Shown here: positions 24,446 through 35,356 of the stretch, piece by piece
How positions within the stretch are numbered: the first letter of the stretch is position 1
Layout of the letters: every line of letters begins with the position of its first letter
Assembly: GCF_004208515.1 (NCBI RefSeq)
Contig: NZ_SGIM01000002.1
Coordinates: 310,001-374,000, forward strand
DNA length: 64,000 nucleotides
Direction of reading: 5' to 3'
Origin: Acinetobacter halotolerans
GTDB taxonomy: Bacteria; Pseudomonadota; Gammaproteobacteria; Pseudomonadales; Moraxellaceae
The notes under the pieces: generated by a model
What the model was told of the DNA's origin: nothing
Seen by the model: the letters and a program-made list of their open reading frames with translations, nothing else
Database searches by the model: none
Made by a program: the position numbers and the translations under genes

Positions 24446-25912
24446 ATGATAAAAGAAATTTATATCGCAGGTGAATGGCGATTAGGCAAAGGCGGTACAA
24501 TTCAAAGTCTGTTTCCAGCAGATCAATCTGTGAATGCTGAGATTTCAACTGCGAGTTTAGATGATGTCAATGAAGCGATTGAAAAAGCGGATTTGGCATG
24601 GCGAAAAGCAGAGTGGCGCAATAGTTTACCGCATGAGCGTGCTCGGATTTTATATAAAGTGGCAGACATTATTGAAGCGCGTGTTGATGAACTTTCAAAA
24701 CTACAAACCCGCGATAATGGAAAACCACTGGCGGAAACACGTGCCTTGACCATGAGTGCCGCAGCAACTGCGCGTTATGTCGCAGCAGCTTGTGAAACGA
24801 TGAATGATGAATTGACCACGCAACGTGCAGCAGATTTCATGACAATGAGTGTACATGAACCGGTGGGAGTAGTTGCGGCAATTACCCCATGGAATTCACC
24901 GATTGCCAGTGAAGTACAAAAACTTGCACCAGCCATTGCGGGCGGAAATGCTGTGATTTTAAAACCAGCAGAAGTGACTTCTTTGGTTGCTTTAGAACTT
25001 GCCAAAATCTTTGAAGAAGCAGGTTTGCCTAAAGGCTTACTAAGTGTGTTGGTTGGTCGTGGTTCTGTGATTGGTGATGCAATTGCGAAGCATCCATTGA
25101 TACGCAAAATTTCATTTACAGGTGGAACCAGTACAGGTCGCCATTTGGCACATATCGCAGCAGATAAACTCATTACAACGTCTTTAGAACTTGGCGGAAA
25201 ATCGCCAACAATCGTCATGCAAGATGCTGATATTGAGCTTGCTGCGAAAGGTGTGGCTTATGGCATTTTTAGTTCAGCAGGACAGGCATGTATTGCAGGC
25301 GCACGGTTGTTTGTGCATAGCAGTATTTATGAGCAATTCCTAAATCGCTTGGTTGAAATTACCAATGGCTTGCGGGTTGGACATCCCGAAACAGCAGGTG
25401 TGCATCTCGGTTCTTTGATTAACCCTAAACACTTAGCATCAGTGGATGCTTATGTCCAATTAGCCAAAAAAGAAGGAGGGCAAATCCTTGTTGGTGGTCA
25501 TGCGTTGACTGAGGGTGAATTAGCTAAAGGTAGTTTTTATTTACCGACCATTATCACAGGTCTAAATAACTCAGCTCAAACCTGTCAGGAAGAAATCTTT
25601 GGCCCTGTGCTGGTCGTCATGAAATATGACGATGAAGCTGATTTGATTCAGCAAGCCAATGACAGTTGTTTTGGTCTGGCAGCAGGGATTTGGACTGAAA
25701 ACTATCGTAAAGCTTGGCAACTTGCGCGTGCTTTAGAAGTGGGAACAGTCTGGATTAATACCTACAAAAAATTCTCGATTTCTGCGCCGTTTGGTGGTTT
25801 CAAAGAAAGTGGTATCGGACGTGAAAAAGGGCGTTTAGGCATTTTATCTTACATGCAGCAAAAAAGTATTTATATGGGATTGAGCGAGCAGCCAAATCCT
25901 TGGTGTGATTAA
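24446..25912 (+). CDS. NAD(P)-dependent aldehyde dehydrogenase
   Basis: 488 aa. The general base is E248 in LELGGKSP and the nucleophile C282 in GQACIAG; TPWNSP (about 148-153) and EEIFGPV further on complete the ALDH signature. It probably oxidises a semialdehyde produced downstream of ring cleavage. It is placed 12 nt after the aspartate-dehydrogenase-like gene. The start is ATG 24446, after AGGG, rather than TTG 24440. Confidence 0.93.
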   Translation: MIKEIYIAGEWRLGKGGTIQSLFPADQSVNAEISTASLDDVNEAIEKADLAWRKAEWRNSLPHERARILYKVADIIEARVDELSKLQTRDNGKPLAETRALTMSAAATARYVAAACETMNDELTTQRAADFMTMSVHEPVGVVAAITPWNSPIASEVQKLAPAIAGGNAVILKPAEVTSLVALELAKIFEEAGLPKGLLSVLVGRGSVIGDAIAKHPLIRKISFTGGTSTGRHLAHIAADKLITTSLELGGKSPTIVMQDADIELAAKGVAYGIFSSAGQACIAGARLFVHSSIYEQFLNRLVEITNGLRVGHPETAGVHLGSLINPKHLASVDAYVQLAKKEGGQILVGGHALTEGELAKGSFYLPTIITGLNNSAQTCQEEIFGPVLVVMKYDDEADLIQQANDSCFGLAAGIWTENYRKAWQLARALEVGTVWINTYKKFSISAPFGGFKESGIGREKGRLGILSYMQQKSIYMGLSEQPNPWCD

Positions 25913-25951
25913 TAAATTCATGGATAGAACAAGTTTTTGAGGAATATAGTA

Positions 25952-27592
25952 ATGACAGAACGTGTAAATGTAGGCGAAGCCATCGCGCGTGTTTTAGAAG
26001 CACATCAAGTGGATAGTATTTATGGCGTGATCTCGATTCATAATTTACCAATTGCTGATGCCGTAGGTCGCCGTGAAAAAATCCGTTTCGTAGCGGCACG
26101 CGGTGAAGCTGGTGCAGTGACGATGGCAGATGGTCATTCACGCTTTAAAGGTTTGGGTGTCGCTTTAACCAGTACAGGTGCGGGTGCAGGGAATGCGGTC
26201 GGTTCATTGATTGAAGCGATGAATGCATGTAGCCCAGTGTTACATCTAACTGGTCAAGTTGAACGTGAATATTTAGATCGTGATGCAAGTTTCATTCATG
26301 AAACCAAAGATCAGCTCACCTTCTTACGTGCATCAAGCAAAGCCGCTTTTCGTATTACCAGCCCTGACAATGCTGTAGGTATTATTCGTGAAGCGATTCG
26401 CGTAGCCACTACAGTACCCATGGGACCGGTCAGTGTTGAATTACCGATTGATGTTCAAGCAGCTGAAATTGACCTACCACTGAATTTAGGTCCAGTCAAA
26501 GCACTCGAATTGCCACAAGCAGATCAAGTTGAAGTTGATTTAATCGTTGATGAAATCAAGAAAGCCAAACGTCCAATTTTTTGGATTGGCGGCGGTACGC
26601 TGAATAGTGTTGATGAAGTCAAAGCGATTGCTGATCTCGGTATTCCAGTAGTATCTTCAACCCATGCACGTGGTGTATTGGCAGATGATCATCCACGTAG
26701 TCTAGGTGCATTCCATAACTCAGCAGGGGTTGAACAACTTTTAAAAGATGCCGATTTATTGGTTGTTGTTGGTTCTCGTTTGCGTAGTAATGAAACTAAA
26801 ACCTACTCAGTGCAATTCCCTGAAAATATTATTCAGGTCGATGCCAACCCTGTCGCACAGCAACGTAATTACAAAATTCGTAATTTCGTTTGTGGCGATG
26901 CCAAAGATGTGTTGCAACGTGTTCTCACAGGTTTAGCAGGCATGTCTAAAGTCAATGCGGAATATGATGCAGCCGTAGTTGAAGCAAAACAGGCTGCAAT
27001 AGATGCCTTGCGTACACAACTTGATCAATATGCATTAATTTGTGATCACCTTCGTGCAGTATTGCCACAAGATGGCATCTTTGTGCGTGATATCACCATG
27101 TCAGGTAGTACATGGGGCAGCCGTTTATTCCCAGTACAAGCACCAAACCAAAATATTCACTCTTTAGCAGGCGCAATTGGTTTAGGTTTAGCAACCGCAA
27201 TAGGCGCTTCGATTGCCAATCCAGACAAGAAAGTCATTGGTCTAGTTGGTGATGGTGGTCTGATGCTAGGTATCGGTGAAATTGCCACGATGGCGCAAGA
27301 AAATACCAACATGGTACTGATGATCATGAATGATGGTGGTTATGGGGTGATGCGTGGCATCCAAAAAAATTACTTTGGTGGTCGTCAATATTTCAATGAA
27401 TTGCATACACCTGATTACCAAGCTTTGGGTGAGGCGATGGGTGTGAAAAGCTGGAAAGTCTGCAGTGCAGAGGATTTTAAAACAGTCATTCAGCAGGCCG
27501 TTGATTTCCAAGGACCAAGCGTCATCGAATTGGATATGCATTCAATTGGGCCACTGAATTTTGCAGGTCCGCCACAAAAGAAATTGTATTAA
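25952..27592 (+). CDS. Thiamine diphosphate-dependent enzyme (acetolactate synthase/decarboxylase type)
   Basis: 546 aa. The catalytic Glu52 is in AARGEAG, and the ThDP/Mg motif starts GDGGLMLGIGEIA and ends about 26 residues later in MNDGGYG. The domain order PYR-central-PP is that of acetolactate synthase, benzoylformate decarboxylase and related enzymes. In this cluster it may decarboxylate or ligate a 2-oxo acid, and the neighbouring aldehyde dehydrogenase could take the aldehyde formed (inference). The start is ATG 25952, after GAGGAAT; the longer TTG frame contains this site. Confidence 0.9.
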   Translation: MTERVNVGEAIARVLEAHQVDSIYGVISIHNLPIADAVGRREKIRFVAARGEAGAVTMADGHSRFKGLGVALTSTGAGAGNAVGSLIEAMNACSPVLHLTGQVEREYLDRDASFIHETKDQLTFLRASSKAAFRITSPDNAVGIIREAIRVATTVPMGPVSVELPIDVQAAEIDLPLNLGPVKALELPQADQVEVDLIVDEIKKAKRPIFWIGGGTLNSVDEVKAIADLGIPVVSSTHARGVLADDHPRSLGAFHNSAGVEQLLKDADLLVVVGSRLRSNETKTYSVQFPENIIQVDANPVAQQRNYKIRNFVCGDAKDVLQRVLTGLAGMSKVNAEYDAAVVEAKQAAIDALRTQLDQYALICDHLRAVLPQDGIFVRDITMSGSTWGSRLFPVQAPNQNIHSLAGAIGLGLATAIGASIANPDKKVIGLVGDGGLMLGIGEIATMAQENTNMVLMIMNDGGYGVMRGIQKNYFGGRQYFNELHTPDYQALGEAMGVKSWKVCSAEDFKTVIQQAVDFQGPSVIELDMHSIGPLNFAGPPQKKLY

Positions 27593-27737
27593 TCCATCTC
27601 AGCATTGCTAGGTAAGGCTGCTGAAAAATGATTTGTAGGCAAAATTTTTTGTCTACAAATCGATAAAAACTATGTTTTACAGGTAAAACAAAAACAGAGC
27701 CAACAGGATGGTTGGTATCAAAGCGAAGGAATATGAT

Positions 27738-28931
27738 ATGAAAAAGACAGTGATGGTCGCGATGCTTGCTACATGTTATTTGGGTACAGCATCTCATGCA
27801 TTTGCACAAAGTTCAGCACTTGAATGGAAAAGTGAAGACGGAACGGATTCTGTAAAATTAGGTGGTGTGGTTCGACTCAATCAACGCTATGAAAATTGGG
27901 AAGGGCCGAACGGTGGTTTTGGAAAACTCTATTTTGATATTTTTAGAGTCGATTTGAAAGGCAAGTTTGATGATGCCTATTTTAATGCCAGTTACCTCTT
28001 TCAAGATCAAGGTAAGCGCTCGATAGAAAAAGCCTATGTGGGTTATCATTTGGATGAACATAACAGCATAGAAGCTGGTTTTGTCTATAAACCCTTTGCA
28101 ATTTATCCTTATCCGCAGAATGGATGGACTTATCACATTCCATTTTTCTTGGGTTATGGTAATAACATTGCTCCCGGCTTGAATTGGAATTTTCAGAATA
28201 AAGACTGGGACATGAAGCTCGGTTATTATCCTGAAATGCTGGCAACCAATCTTCGTTATTCTCCTGAAAGTGCCACCTATGATGATTTGGCTGAAAATGC
28301 ATTCCCAACACAACAAGGCTATCAAAATGAAAAACGTCATCAAGTGAATACACGGATTGTTCGTAAGTTAGAAACCGAATTTGGCAAGCAAGAATTTGGT
28401 GTTTCAGGTGCTATTGCTCAGCTACACAACAAGATTACTGATAAAGATGGTAAGTATTATGCTGTTGGTTTGCATACAGATAACAATTACAAACGCTTTA
28501 ATTTACAAAGCTCGGTAATACATTATCAATATGATGCGAAAAATCCAGATGGTGTAAACAACGATATGACCTTAATGGGAGCGAATGGTTTAACGCCTGC
28601 TTACTTCATTGCATCGGAAGGAACCATTGCGAGTTTAAACCTCGCTTATACCTTACCCGTTCAAGACATGGGGAAACTCAAAGCAATCCGTTTCTACAAT
28701 GATTATAGTTATTTAGACAAAAAAAGGGATGATTGGTCTGATTCGCAAATGAATACCACAGGGATGATGTTTATTGCTTCGCCATTTATGGTGTGGACTG
28801 ATTATACATGGGGCAAAAACGCCAATATCATTGGTGGTGCAACCAATGCCACAGGCTTTACTTCTACAGTTTCGCCAAATAGTGACAAATGGCTTTATCG
28901 TATTAATTTGAATATTGGATTTAGTTTTTAA
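27738..28931 (+). CDS. Outer-membrane porin of the catabolic cluster
   Basis: 397 aa. It has a signal peptide (residues 1-24, ending SHAFA before QSS), alternating aromatic/hydrophobic strands throughout, and a C-terminal phenylalanine (IGFSF), the Bam recognition signature of beta-barrels. It resembles OprP/phosphate-selective-like or other 16-18-strand substrate porins in character. It is the last gene of the cluster and presumably admits the growth substrate. The start is ATG 27738, with GAAGGAA upstream, not the longer frame from 27708. A 145-nt gap before it may hold its own promoter. Confidence 0.88.
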   Translation: MKKTVMVAMLATCYLGTASHAFAQSSALEWKSEDGTDSVKLGGVVRLNQRYENWEGPNGGFGKLYFDIFRVDLKGKFDDAYFNASYLFQDQGKRSIEKAYVGYHLDEHNSIEAGFVYKPFAIYPYPQNGWTYHIPFFLGYGNNIAPGLNWNFQNKDWDMKLGYYPEMLATNLRYSPESATYDDLAENAFPTQQGYQNEKRHQVNTRIVRKLETEFGKQEFGVSGAIAQLHNKITDKDGKYYAVGLHTDNNYKRFNLQSSVIHYQYDAKNPDGVNNDMTLMGANGLTPAYFIASEGTIASLNLAYTLPVQDMGKLKAIRFYNDYSYLDKKRDDWSDSQMNTTGMMFIASPFMVWTDYTWGKNANIIGGATNATGFTSTVSPNSDKWLYRINLNIGFSF

Positions 28932-28956
28932 ATCTTCATAAATTTTGATCACAAAC

Positions 28957-28986
28957 AAAAAAGCAAAGCCGAAGCTTTGCTTTTTT
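28957..28986. terminator. Bidirectional terminator between the porin and purB
   Basis: A 13-bp stem AAAAAAGCAAAGC / GCTTTGCTTTTTT with a CGAA tetraloop, A-run on one side and T-run on the other. It ends the catabolic cluster on the plus strand and purB on the minus strand. Confidence 0.9.
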
Positions 28987-29002
28987 GTTTTTCAGAAAAA
29001 AC

Positions 29003-30400
<1,398 letters not shown>

Positions 30401-30445
30401 TTAATCTTGGAATAAACATAAAAATAAATTCGTTGTAGTATCGGT

Positions 30446-31177
30446 TTAAACCACCTGATACTGCAAACGAGCGAGAGCTTGAATATCGTGCAATAATTTA
30501 CGTTTGCTAAAAATCATACCCCATGAACTACCACCGAGTTGTCGCCATAAGTGTGCAAGCTGTATGCCGGTAAACAGACAAGCTCGAATGCGATTGGTAT
30601 GGTTCATATCTTTGAAGGCTTCAGCATTGCCACGGACTAAAATGCGTGGATTAATTTGACCCGCAGTTTCAACATAAGTTTGCGCTAAACTGGCAATAAT
30701 ACTTGGGTGTAAATAGTTATTATCGAAAAAAGACAACTGTTTTAAGATTTTTTGTTGTGCTTTTTCAATGATTTTTACATATTCTGGGTTGCTATAAACT
30801 TTCTTTTCTAACTGCAATAGTGCCATTGCATAAGACATTGGAAGTTTGGCAGTGCCCAGTTTAGGAACTCTTGATTTAGGCGCGGTATTAAAAGGCTGAG
30901 TAATACAGCCTTCTAGGGTTTTTAAACCCAATGAAATATCAGCGAGTTGATTAAAAAAATCTAAAGTCTGCGTTGCACTATTACTGGCGGGACGAATATT
31001 TAAACTGGCTTTGATCAGTAGTTCTAAATAGAAATTACCACTGTCACCAATACTTTGTTGACCTGCCATCGCTGTCATATGCGTAAGCTGAGTTGCCTGA
31101 AAGACAGCCGCCAATGCCAAAGCACGGTTTTGTCTAACATTCAACGCTTGAGTGGGCTGAAAGGGGAACTCCGCCAT
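30446..31177 (-). CDS. hflD: High frequency lysogenization protein HflD homologue
   Basis: 243 aa, somewhat longer than E. coli HflD (213). It is an all-helical protein with the family features [19 protein letters not shown] near the N-terminus and [15 protein letters not shown]-like (here [17 protein letters not shown]) near the C-terminus. It is a membrane-associated cytosolic protein of uncertain cellular role that in E. coli affects lambda CII stability. The position between mnmA and purB is diagnostic. Confidence 0.93.
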   Translation of the reverse strand: MAEFPFQPTQALNVRQNRALALAAVFQATQLTHMTAMAGQQSIGDSGNFYLELLIKASLNIRPASNSATQTLDFFNQLADISLGLKTLEGCITQPFNTAPKSRVPKLGTAKLPMSYAMALLQLEKKVYSNPEYVKIIEKAQQKILKQLSFFDNNYLHPSIIASLAQTYVETAGQINPRILVRGNAEAFKDMNHTNRIRACLFTGIQLAHLWRQLGGSSWGMIFSKRKLLHDIQALARLQYQVV

Positions 31178-31195
31178 GCTTCGCTTCCAATGTCC

Positions 31196-32341
31196 TTAAA
31201 TAAAATCTGGCTGAGGTGCATTGGTATGGTGAATAACACCACCGCCTAAGCAGACCTCTCCCGAATAAAACACCACACTTTGCCCAGGAGTAACGGCTCT
31301 TTGTGGTTCATCAAATTCAACACGAATTCCATTTTCTGTCTGTTCATCGCGGTAAATTGTACATGCTTGATCCGACTGACGATAACGTGTTTTAGCCGTA
31401 CATCGGAAACCTGTGCTCGGAATTTCCTGTTCGCCAGCAACCCAATCAATCGACTCACTCCAAAGTTGTGTACTTTGCATGAGTGGATGTTCGTGTCCCT
31501 GTCCAATCACCAGTCGGTTATTGGCAATATCTTTGTGTAATACGAACCATGCACCTTCTTGTGCACCCTTCATACCACCAATCCCGATACCACCGCGCTG
31601 GCCCAGCGTATAGTACATTAAGCCGTGATGTTCACCAACTTCTTTACCATTGTCTAAAACAATTTTTCCAGCTTGAGCAGGGAGGTATTGTTTTAAGAAA
31701 TCACTAAAACGACGCTCACCAATAAAACAGATCCCTGTTGAATCTTTTTTCTTGGCTGTAGCGAGATCTAGTTCTTCTGCGATTTTGCGTACCTGAGGTT
31801 TTTCAATTTCACCGACAGGGAACAAGGTTTTATTAATTTCACGACCATGAACTGCATGGAGGAAATAAGTCTGATCTTTATTATTATCTACACCACGTAA
31901 TAACGGTGCATACGTTTCACCACGTGAGTTTTGCATCGTTGTACCGCGACGCGCATAGTGACCAGTTGCAATAAAATCTGCGCCAAGAGTCATCGCGTGA
32001 TCGAGGAAAGCACGGAATTTAATTTCTTTATTACAGAGTATATCTGGGTTAGGCGTACGTCCAGCCGCATATTCTGCTAAGAAGTGCTCAAACACACGAT
32101 CCCAATACTCCATCGCAAAGTTCGCGGTATGAAGTTTGATACCAATCTTATCTGCAACGGCTTGAGCATCAGCCAAGTCTTCTAGTGCTGTGCAATATTC
32201 CGTACCATCATCTTCTTCCCAGTTCTTCATGAAAAGACCTTCAACTTGATATCCTTGTTGAAGTAAAAGCGCGGCAGAAACAGAGGAATCTACACCACCA
32301 GACATACCGACGATGACACGTTGTTGCATAGGATTAAGCAT
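31196..32341 (-). CDS. mnmA: tRNA 2-thiouridylase MnmA
   Basis: 381 aa. The PP-loop ATP motif GMSGGVDSS is at residues 12-20, with catalytic cysteines in [11 protein letters not shown] and [12 protein letters not shown]. It thiolates U34 of tRNA-Lys, -Glu and -Gln using sulfur relayed from IscS/TusE. The start codon overlaps the end of the upstream NUDIX gene by 8 nt, so the two are coupled. HflD and purB follow. Confidence 0.98.
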   Translation of the reverse strand: MLNPMQQRVIVGMSGGVDSSVSAALLLQQGYQVEGLFMKNWEEDDGTEYCTALEDLADAQAVADKIGIKLHTANFAMEYWDRVFEHFLAEYAAGRTPNPDILCNKEIKFRAFLDHAMTLGADFIATGHYARRGTTMQNSRGETYAPLLRGVDNNKDQTYFLHAVHGREINKTLFPVGEIEKPQVRKIAEELDLATAKKKDSTGICFIGERRFSDFLKQYLPAQAGKIVLDNGKEVGEHHGLMYYTLGQRGGIGIGGMKGAQEGAWFVLHKDIANNRLVIGQGHEHPLMQSTQLWSESIDWVAGEQEIPSTGFRCTAKTRYRQSDQACTIYRDEQTENGIRVEFDEPQRAVTPGQSVVFYSGEVCLGGGVIHHTNAPQPDFI

Positions 32342-32834
32342 CCAAATGAGGGGTTAATGAGGGAGAGAAAGGGTGCTCATAAATAAGCGATAAAGGATAT
32401 TTTTTGCCAGCGAGGGCATCTTGAACAGCTTTTAAAACCAATGGGCTACGCGCACGTGCTGATTCTTGTAGTTCATCTACATTCATCCATACCGCAGCAA
32501 CGATGCCTGTATCGAGTTGCGCATTTTCTTCAACTGAAGTGACATGTGCCAAGAAGCAAAAACGGTAATAGGTACGATCAGGAAACATCGGTGGCGTATA
32601 GGTATAAATACCGAGTAAGTGATCAACTTCAACATGATGACCTGTTTCTTCTAAGGTCTCACGAATTGCTGCCTGGATAATGGTTTCATCACATTCAATA
32701 TGACCAGCAGGTTGATTAAACACGGTATGTACATAGCCCTCGCTGTGTTCTTCGACAAACAAAAAACGTCCGTCTTTTTCGACTACAGTGGCGACTGTGA
32801 CATGAGGTGTCCAAGCGGTCATAGAAAGCACCAT
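32334..32834 (-). CDS. NUDIX hydrolase (NudJ-like)
   Basis: 166 aa. The NUDIX box reads G-x5-E-x7-REtxEExG (GHIECDETI then [11 protein letters not shown]) at about residues 44-66. The context upstream of mnmA and the N-terminal [16 protein letters not shown] block match E. coli NudJ, a phosphatase of thiamine pyrimidine and nucleoside pyrophosphates. The start could also be ATG 32822, four residues further in; neither has a strong ribosome-binding site. It overlaps mnmA by 8 nt. Confidence 0.88.
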   Translation of the reverse strand: MVLSMTAWTPHVTVATVVEKDGRFLFVEEHSEGYVHTVFNQPAGHIECDETIIQAAIRETLEETGHHVEVDHLLGIYTYTPPMFPDRTYYRFCFLAHVTSVEENAQLDTGIVAAVWMNVDELQESARARSPLVLKAVQDALAGKKYPLSLIYEHPFSPSLTPHLDA

Positions 32835-32875
32835 GATTTTAAAAAATGTATTCTACAAAATTTGGGGCAAGATGG

Positions 32876-33394
32876 CTAGGTTAAAGCCTTTTCTTGTGAC
32901 TTGTATGCTTTTAATAAAAAATAACCTGAAAACAGGCCTATTACGAACCCAAAACCAAATACGGAACCAAGCATGATTAAAATTTCATTATTATAAATAT
33001 TTGAAGAATCACTTGTTCCATATAAAGCAGAATAAAAACAAAGGAACAATACTGGTAGAGTTGTTGATAGCCCACCGAGTACACCACTGATTAACACTAT
33101 TCTAAAATGACTTTTTACTTTGGGGAAAATGATATAGTTCATCAAAAAAGAATAGATGATGGATTGAACACCACAAGATAGTAGTATCACCAAGTACATA
33201 CCTATTGCACTGGTGATGATAAACCATATAGCTTCAATTACAGTGATACTGAAAATATACTGAGTAACAACATGTTTGCCAGAGTGTATTTCACTAATAG
33301 TAGAAAATAATATGATGACTAAAAATATGAGTGAAACAACAAGCGAAGGTAAAATAAAACCCAAATATAAGAGTTTTTTAGATACTTTGACCAT
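32876..33394 (-). CDS. Four-helix membrane protein of unknown function
   Basis: 172 aa with four strongly hydrophobic segments (about residues 9-31, 45-72, 100-123 and 139-163) and a basic C-terminus (KAYKSQEK). No family motif is recognised. It stands between the NUDIX gene and the gamma-carbonic-anhydrase-like gene on the same strand, 13 nt from the latter, and is richer in Ile and Ser codons than its neighbours. This may mark a variable insertion in a conserved locus. Confidence 0.6.
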   Translation of the reverse strand: MVKVSKKLLYLGFILPSLVVSLIFLVIILFSTISEIHSGKHVVTQYIFSITVIEAIWFIITSAIGMYLVILLSCGVQSIIYSFLMNYIIFPKVKSHFRIVLISGVLGGLSTTLPVLFLCFYSALYGTSDSSNIYNNEILIMLGSVFGFGFVIGLFSGYFLLKAYKSQEKALT

Positions 33395-33407
33395 TATTAT
33401 CTCTTAA

Positions 33408-33953
33408 TTATGTGGTTACTTGAGTTTTATAATCATTCTTCACTTTTACATAATTCTGTGCTGAATAAGGTAAAAATGCTTTTTCTTTATCTGTGAGAGG
33501 GCGGACTTGCTGAACTGGGCTACCAACATACAGATAACCGCTTTTTAAGACTTTACGGGGTGGAACTAAACTACCTGCACCGATCATCACATCATCTTCA
33601 ATAATCACGTCATCTAACACCACGGTATTGATGCCGATCAAGACTCGATTACCAATAGTACAGCCATGTAAAGTCACGTGATGCCCAACAGTCACATCCT
33701 CACCAATCACTAAAGGCGAACCGTTTGGTTTAGATTGATTTTTATGACTAACATGCAACATACAATGATCTTGCACATTACTATTTTTGCCAATCTGAAT
33801 TGAGTTCACATCGCCACGAATCACGGCAAATGGCCATACTGAAACATTATCAGCTAATTTGACATCACCAATCACGACAGCCATGTCATCAATATAACAG
33901 CTAGAATCAATATCAGGTGTTTGGTCTAAATAAGCACGAATGTTCTTAGTCAT
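33408..33953 (-). CDS. Gamma-carbonic anhydrase-like left-handed beta-helix protein
   Basis: 181 aa with repeated hexapeptide motifs (VIGDVKLADNVSVWP, IQIGKNSNVQDH, LVIGEDVTVGHH, CTIGNRVLIG). Metal-binding His are expected in QDHCMLHVSH and TVGHHVTLHG. It belongs to the YrdA/CaiE/PaaY group; some members hydrolyse thioesters or hydrate CO2, but most are unassigned. The start is set at ATG 33953, which gives the usual length of about 180; the longer frame from 34001 adds a hydrophobic tail that runs into the terminator region. Confidence 0.87.
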   Translation of the reverse strand: MTKNIRAYLDQTPDIDSSCYIDDMAVVIGDVKLADNVSVWPFAVIRGDVNSIQIGKNSNVQDHCMLHVSHKNQSKPNGSPLVIGEDVTVGHHVTLHGCTIGNRVLIGINTVVLDDVIIEDDVMIGAGSLVPPRKVLKSGYLYVGSPVQQVRPLTDKEKAFLPYSAQNYVKVKNDYKTQVTT

Positions 33954-33995
33954 AAGGGGCATCAACATAAAAGATAACGGAATTATAAAATAAAA

Positions 33996-34025
33996 AAGCA
34001 CTCGGACTAAATAGTCAGAGTGCTT
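33996..34025 (-). terminator. Terminator of the D,D-carboxypeptidase gene
   Basis: An 8-bp outer stem AAGCACTC / GAGTGCTT with an inner 4-bp GACT / AGTC stem. On the minus strand it is followed by TTTTTTATTTT. It lies 26 nt after the stop of the minus-strand carboxypeptidase gene. Confidence 0.85.
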
Positions 34026-34050
34026 AATTCACTTATTCAAAAATGAGGAT

Positions 34051-35199
34051 TTAGAATAAGTTACCAAAGAATAATTTAATATGATCAATCATACGTGCAA
34101 AGAAACCTGCTTCTTCGATCGGTTTTAACGCAACAAGTGGTTTTTCAGCAATCACTTTACCATCAAGGCTAGCAACCAACTTTCCAATGACTTGACCTTG
34201 AGCCAAAGGTGCATTGAGTTGTGGTTGTACCACGAGCTGAGTTTTGATTTTATCAGCTTGTCCTTTTGGCATGGTGACATTGAAGTTTTCAGCTAAGCCA
34301 ATTTGAACGTCATCTTCTTTACCAAACCAAACTTTTGCTTTGGCAATAGCTTGGTTAGCAGGCTGCACATTTGCAGTTTCAAAGTTTGCAAAGCCCCAAG
34401 AGAGGAGCGCACGCGTTTGATTGGCACGTTCGTTCATGCTTGGTGTACCGAAGATCACCGAAATCAAACGCATTGGACCACGTTTACTTGAAGTGGTTAA
34501 ACAGAATCCAGCTTCATTGGTATGACCTGTTTTTAAACCATCTACACTTGGGTCAGTGTAAAGCAGGGCATTACGGTTACCTTGTTTAATGCCATTAAAG
34601 GTAAACTCTTTTTCCGAATAAATCGGATAGTATTTTGAGCTGTCCTTGATGATATGTTGTGCCAAGATCGCCATATCTTTTGCAGTCGAGTAATGACCTT
34701 CAGCAGGCATACCTGTTGAGTTGATAAAGTTGGTATTGGTCATGCCAAGACGTTTAGCTTCTTGGTTCATCATATGAGCAAATGTACCTTCATTGCCCGC
34801 GATATGTTCAGCCATTGCTTTTGAAGCATCGTTACCAGATTGAACAATAATGCCACGTAGCATTTCAAGTACAGTTGCAGAACCATTTAATGGAACATAC
34901 ATACATGACTCGGCGCTACTACCACGGCACCACGCCGATTCGTTCATGCGGACTTGTTCTTCTTCGGTCAGTTTGCCTTGTAGTAATTTTTGTTCAATGA
35001 TGAAACTGGTCATCATTTTGGTCATCGAGGCAGGCGCCAGTTTTTCATTTTCATTTTTTGCAGCGAGGATCTGACCTGTTTCATAATCCATTAATACATA
35101 GGATTTATTATTTAATTCTGGTGGAGCAGATAGGACAGTTGCTGCATATGAAAAGCTTGGCAAAAGTAGTAATGCAGCAATAGCGCTTTTTCTAGTCAT
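34051..35199 (-). CDS. dacC: D-alanyl-D-alanine carboxypeptidase (PBP5/6 type)
   Basis: 382 aa. The signal peptide is residues 1-19 (cleavage after SYA). The serine penicillin-binding motifs are S58-M-T-K61, S121-G-N123 and K223-T-G225. The C-terminal domain (about 290-382) ends in an amphipathic helix (GFFARMIDHIKLFFGNLF) that anchors PBP5-type enzymes to the inner membrane. It trims the terminal D-Ala of peptidoglycan pentapeptides. The start is ATG 35199, giving a proper signal peptide; the longer frame reaches into the upstream terminator. Confidence 0.95.
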   Translation of the reverse strand: MTRKSAIAALLLLPSFSYAATVLSAPPELNNKSYVLMDYETGQILAAKNENEKLAPASMTKMMTSFIIEQKLLQGKLTEEEQVRMNESAWCRGSSAESCMYVPLNGSATVLEMLRGIIVQSGNDASKAMAEHIAGNEGTFAHMMNQEAKRLGMTNTNFINSTGMPAEGHYSTAKDMAILAQHIIKDSSKYYPIYSEKEFTFNGIKQGNRNALLYTDPSVDGLKTGHTNEAGFCLTTSSKRGPMRLISVIFGTPSMNERANQTRALLSWGFANFETANVQPANQAIAKAKVWFGKEDDVQIGLAENFNVTMPKGQADKIKTQLVVQPQLNAPLAQGQVIGKLVASLDGKVIAEKPLVALKPIEEAGFFARMIDHIKLFFGNLF

Positions 35200-35257
35200 T
35201 CTAGGTGGTTCCAATATCTTGTATGGTACGGATGAGCCTAGCATTTTAGGATAAAGC

Positions 35258-35290
35258 AAAGCCGACTTCTATGGGGGAAGTCGGCTTTTT
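35258..35290. terminator. Terminator between the small secreted protein and the carboxypeptidase
   Basis: A 12-bp stem AAAGCCGACTTC / GAAGTCGGCTTT with a 7-nt loop and T-rich tracts on both sides. It probably ends the minus-strand gene at 35357. Confidence 0.85.
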
Positions 35291-35356
35291 CACACAGTAT
35301 TGTAACTAAGACATATCAGGTACTTTTATTTGGTTATACCTGATACGTTCTTATGG

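Noticed and set aside
24775-25218. 147-codon minus-strand frame inside the aldehyde dehydrogenase gene
   Set aside because: It mirrors the coding frame of ALDH and has low-complexity Ala/Thr/Ser/Lys composition; no motif.
27858-28343. 161-codon minus-strand frame inside the porin gene
   Set aside because: The Ile/Phe-rich sequence is the reverse of beta-strand codons; no start signals.
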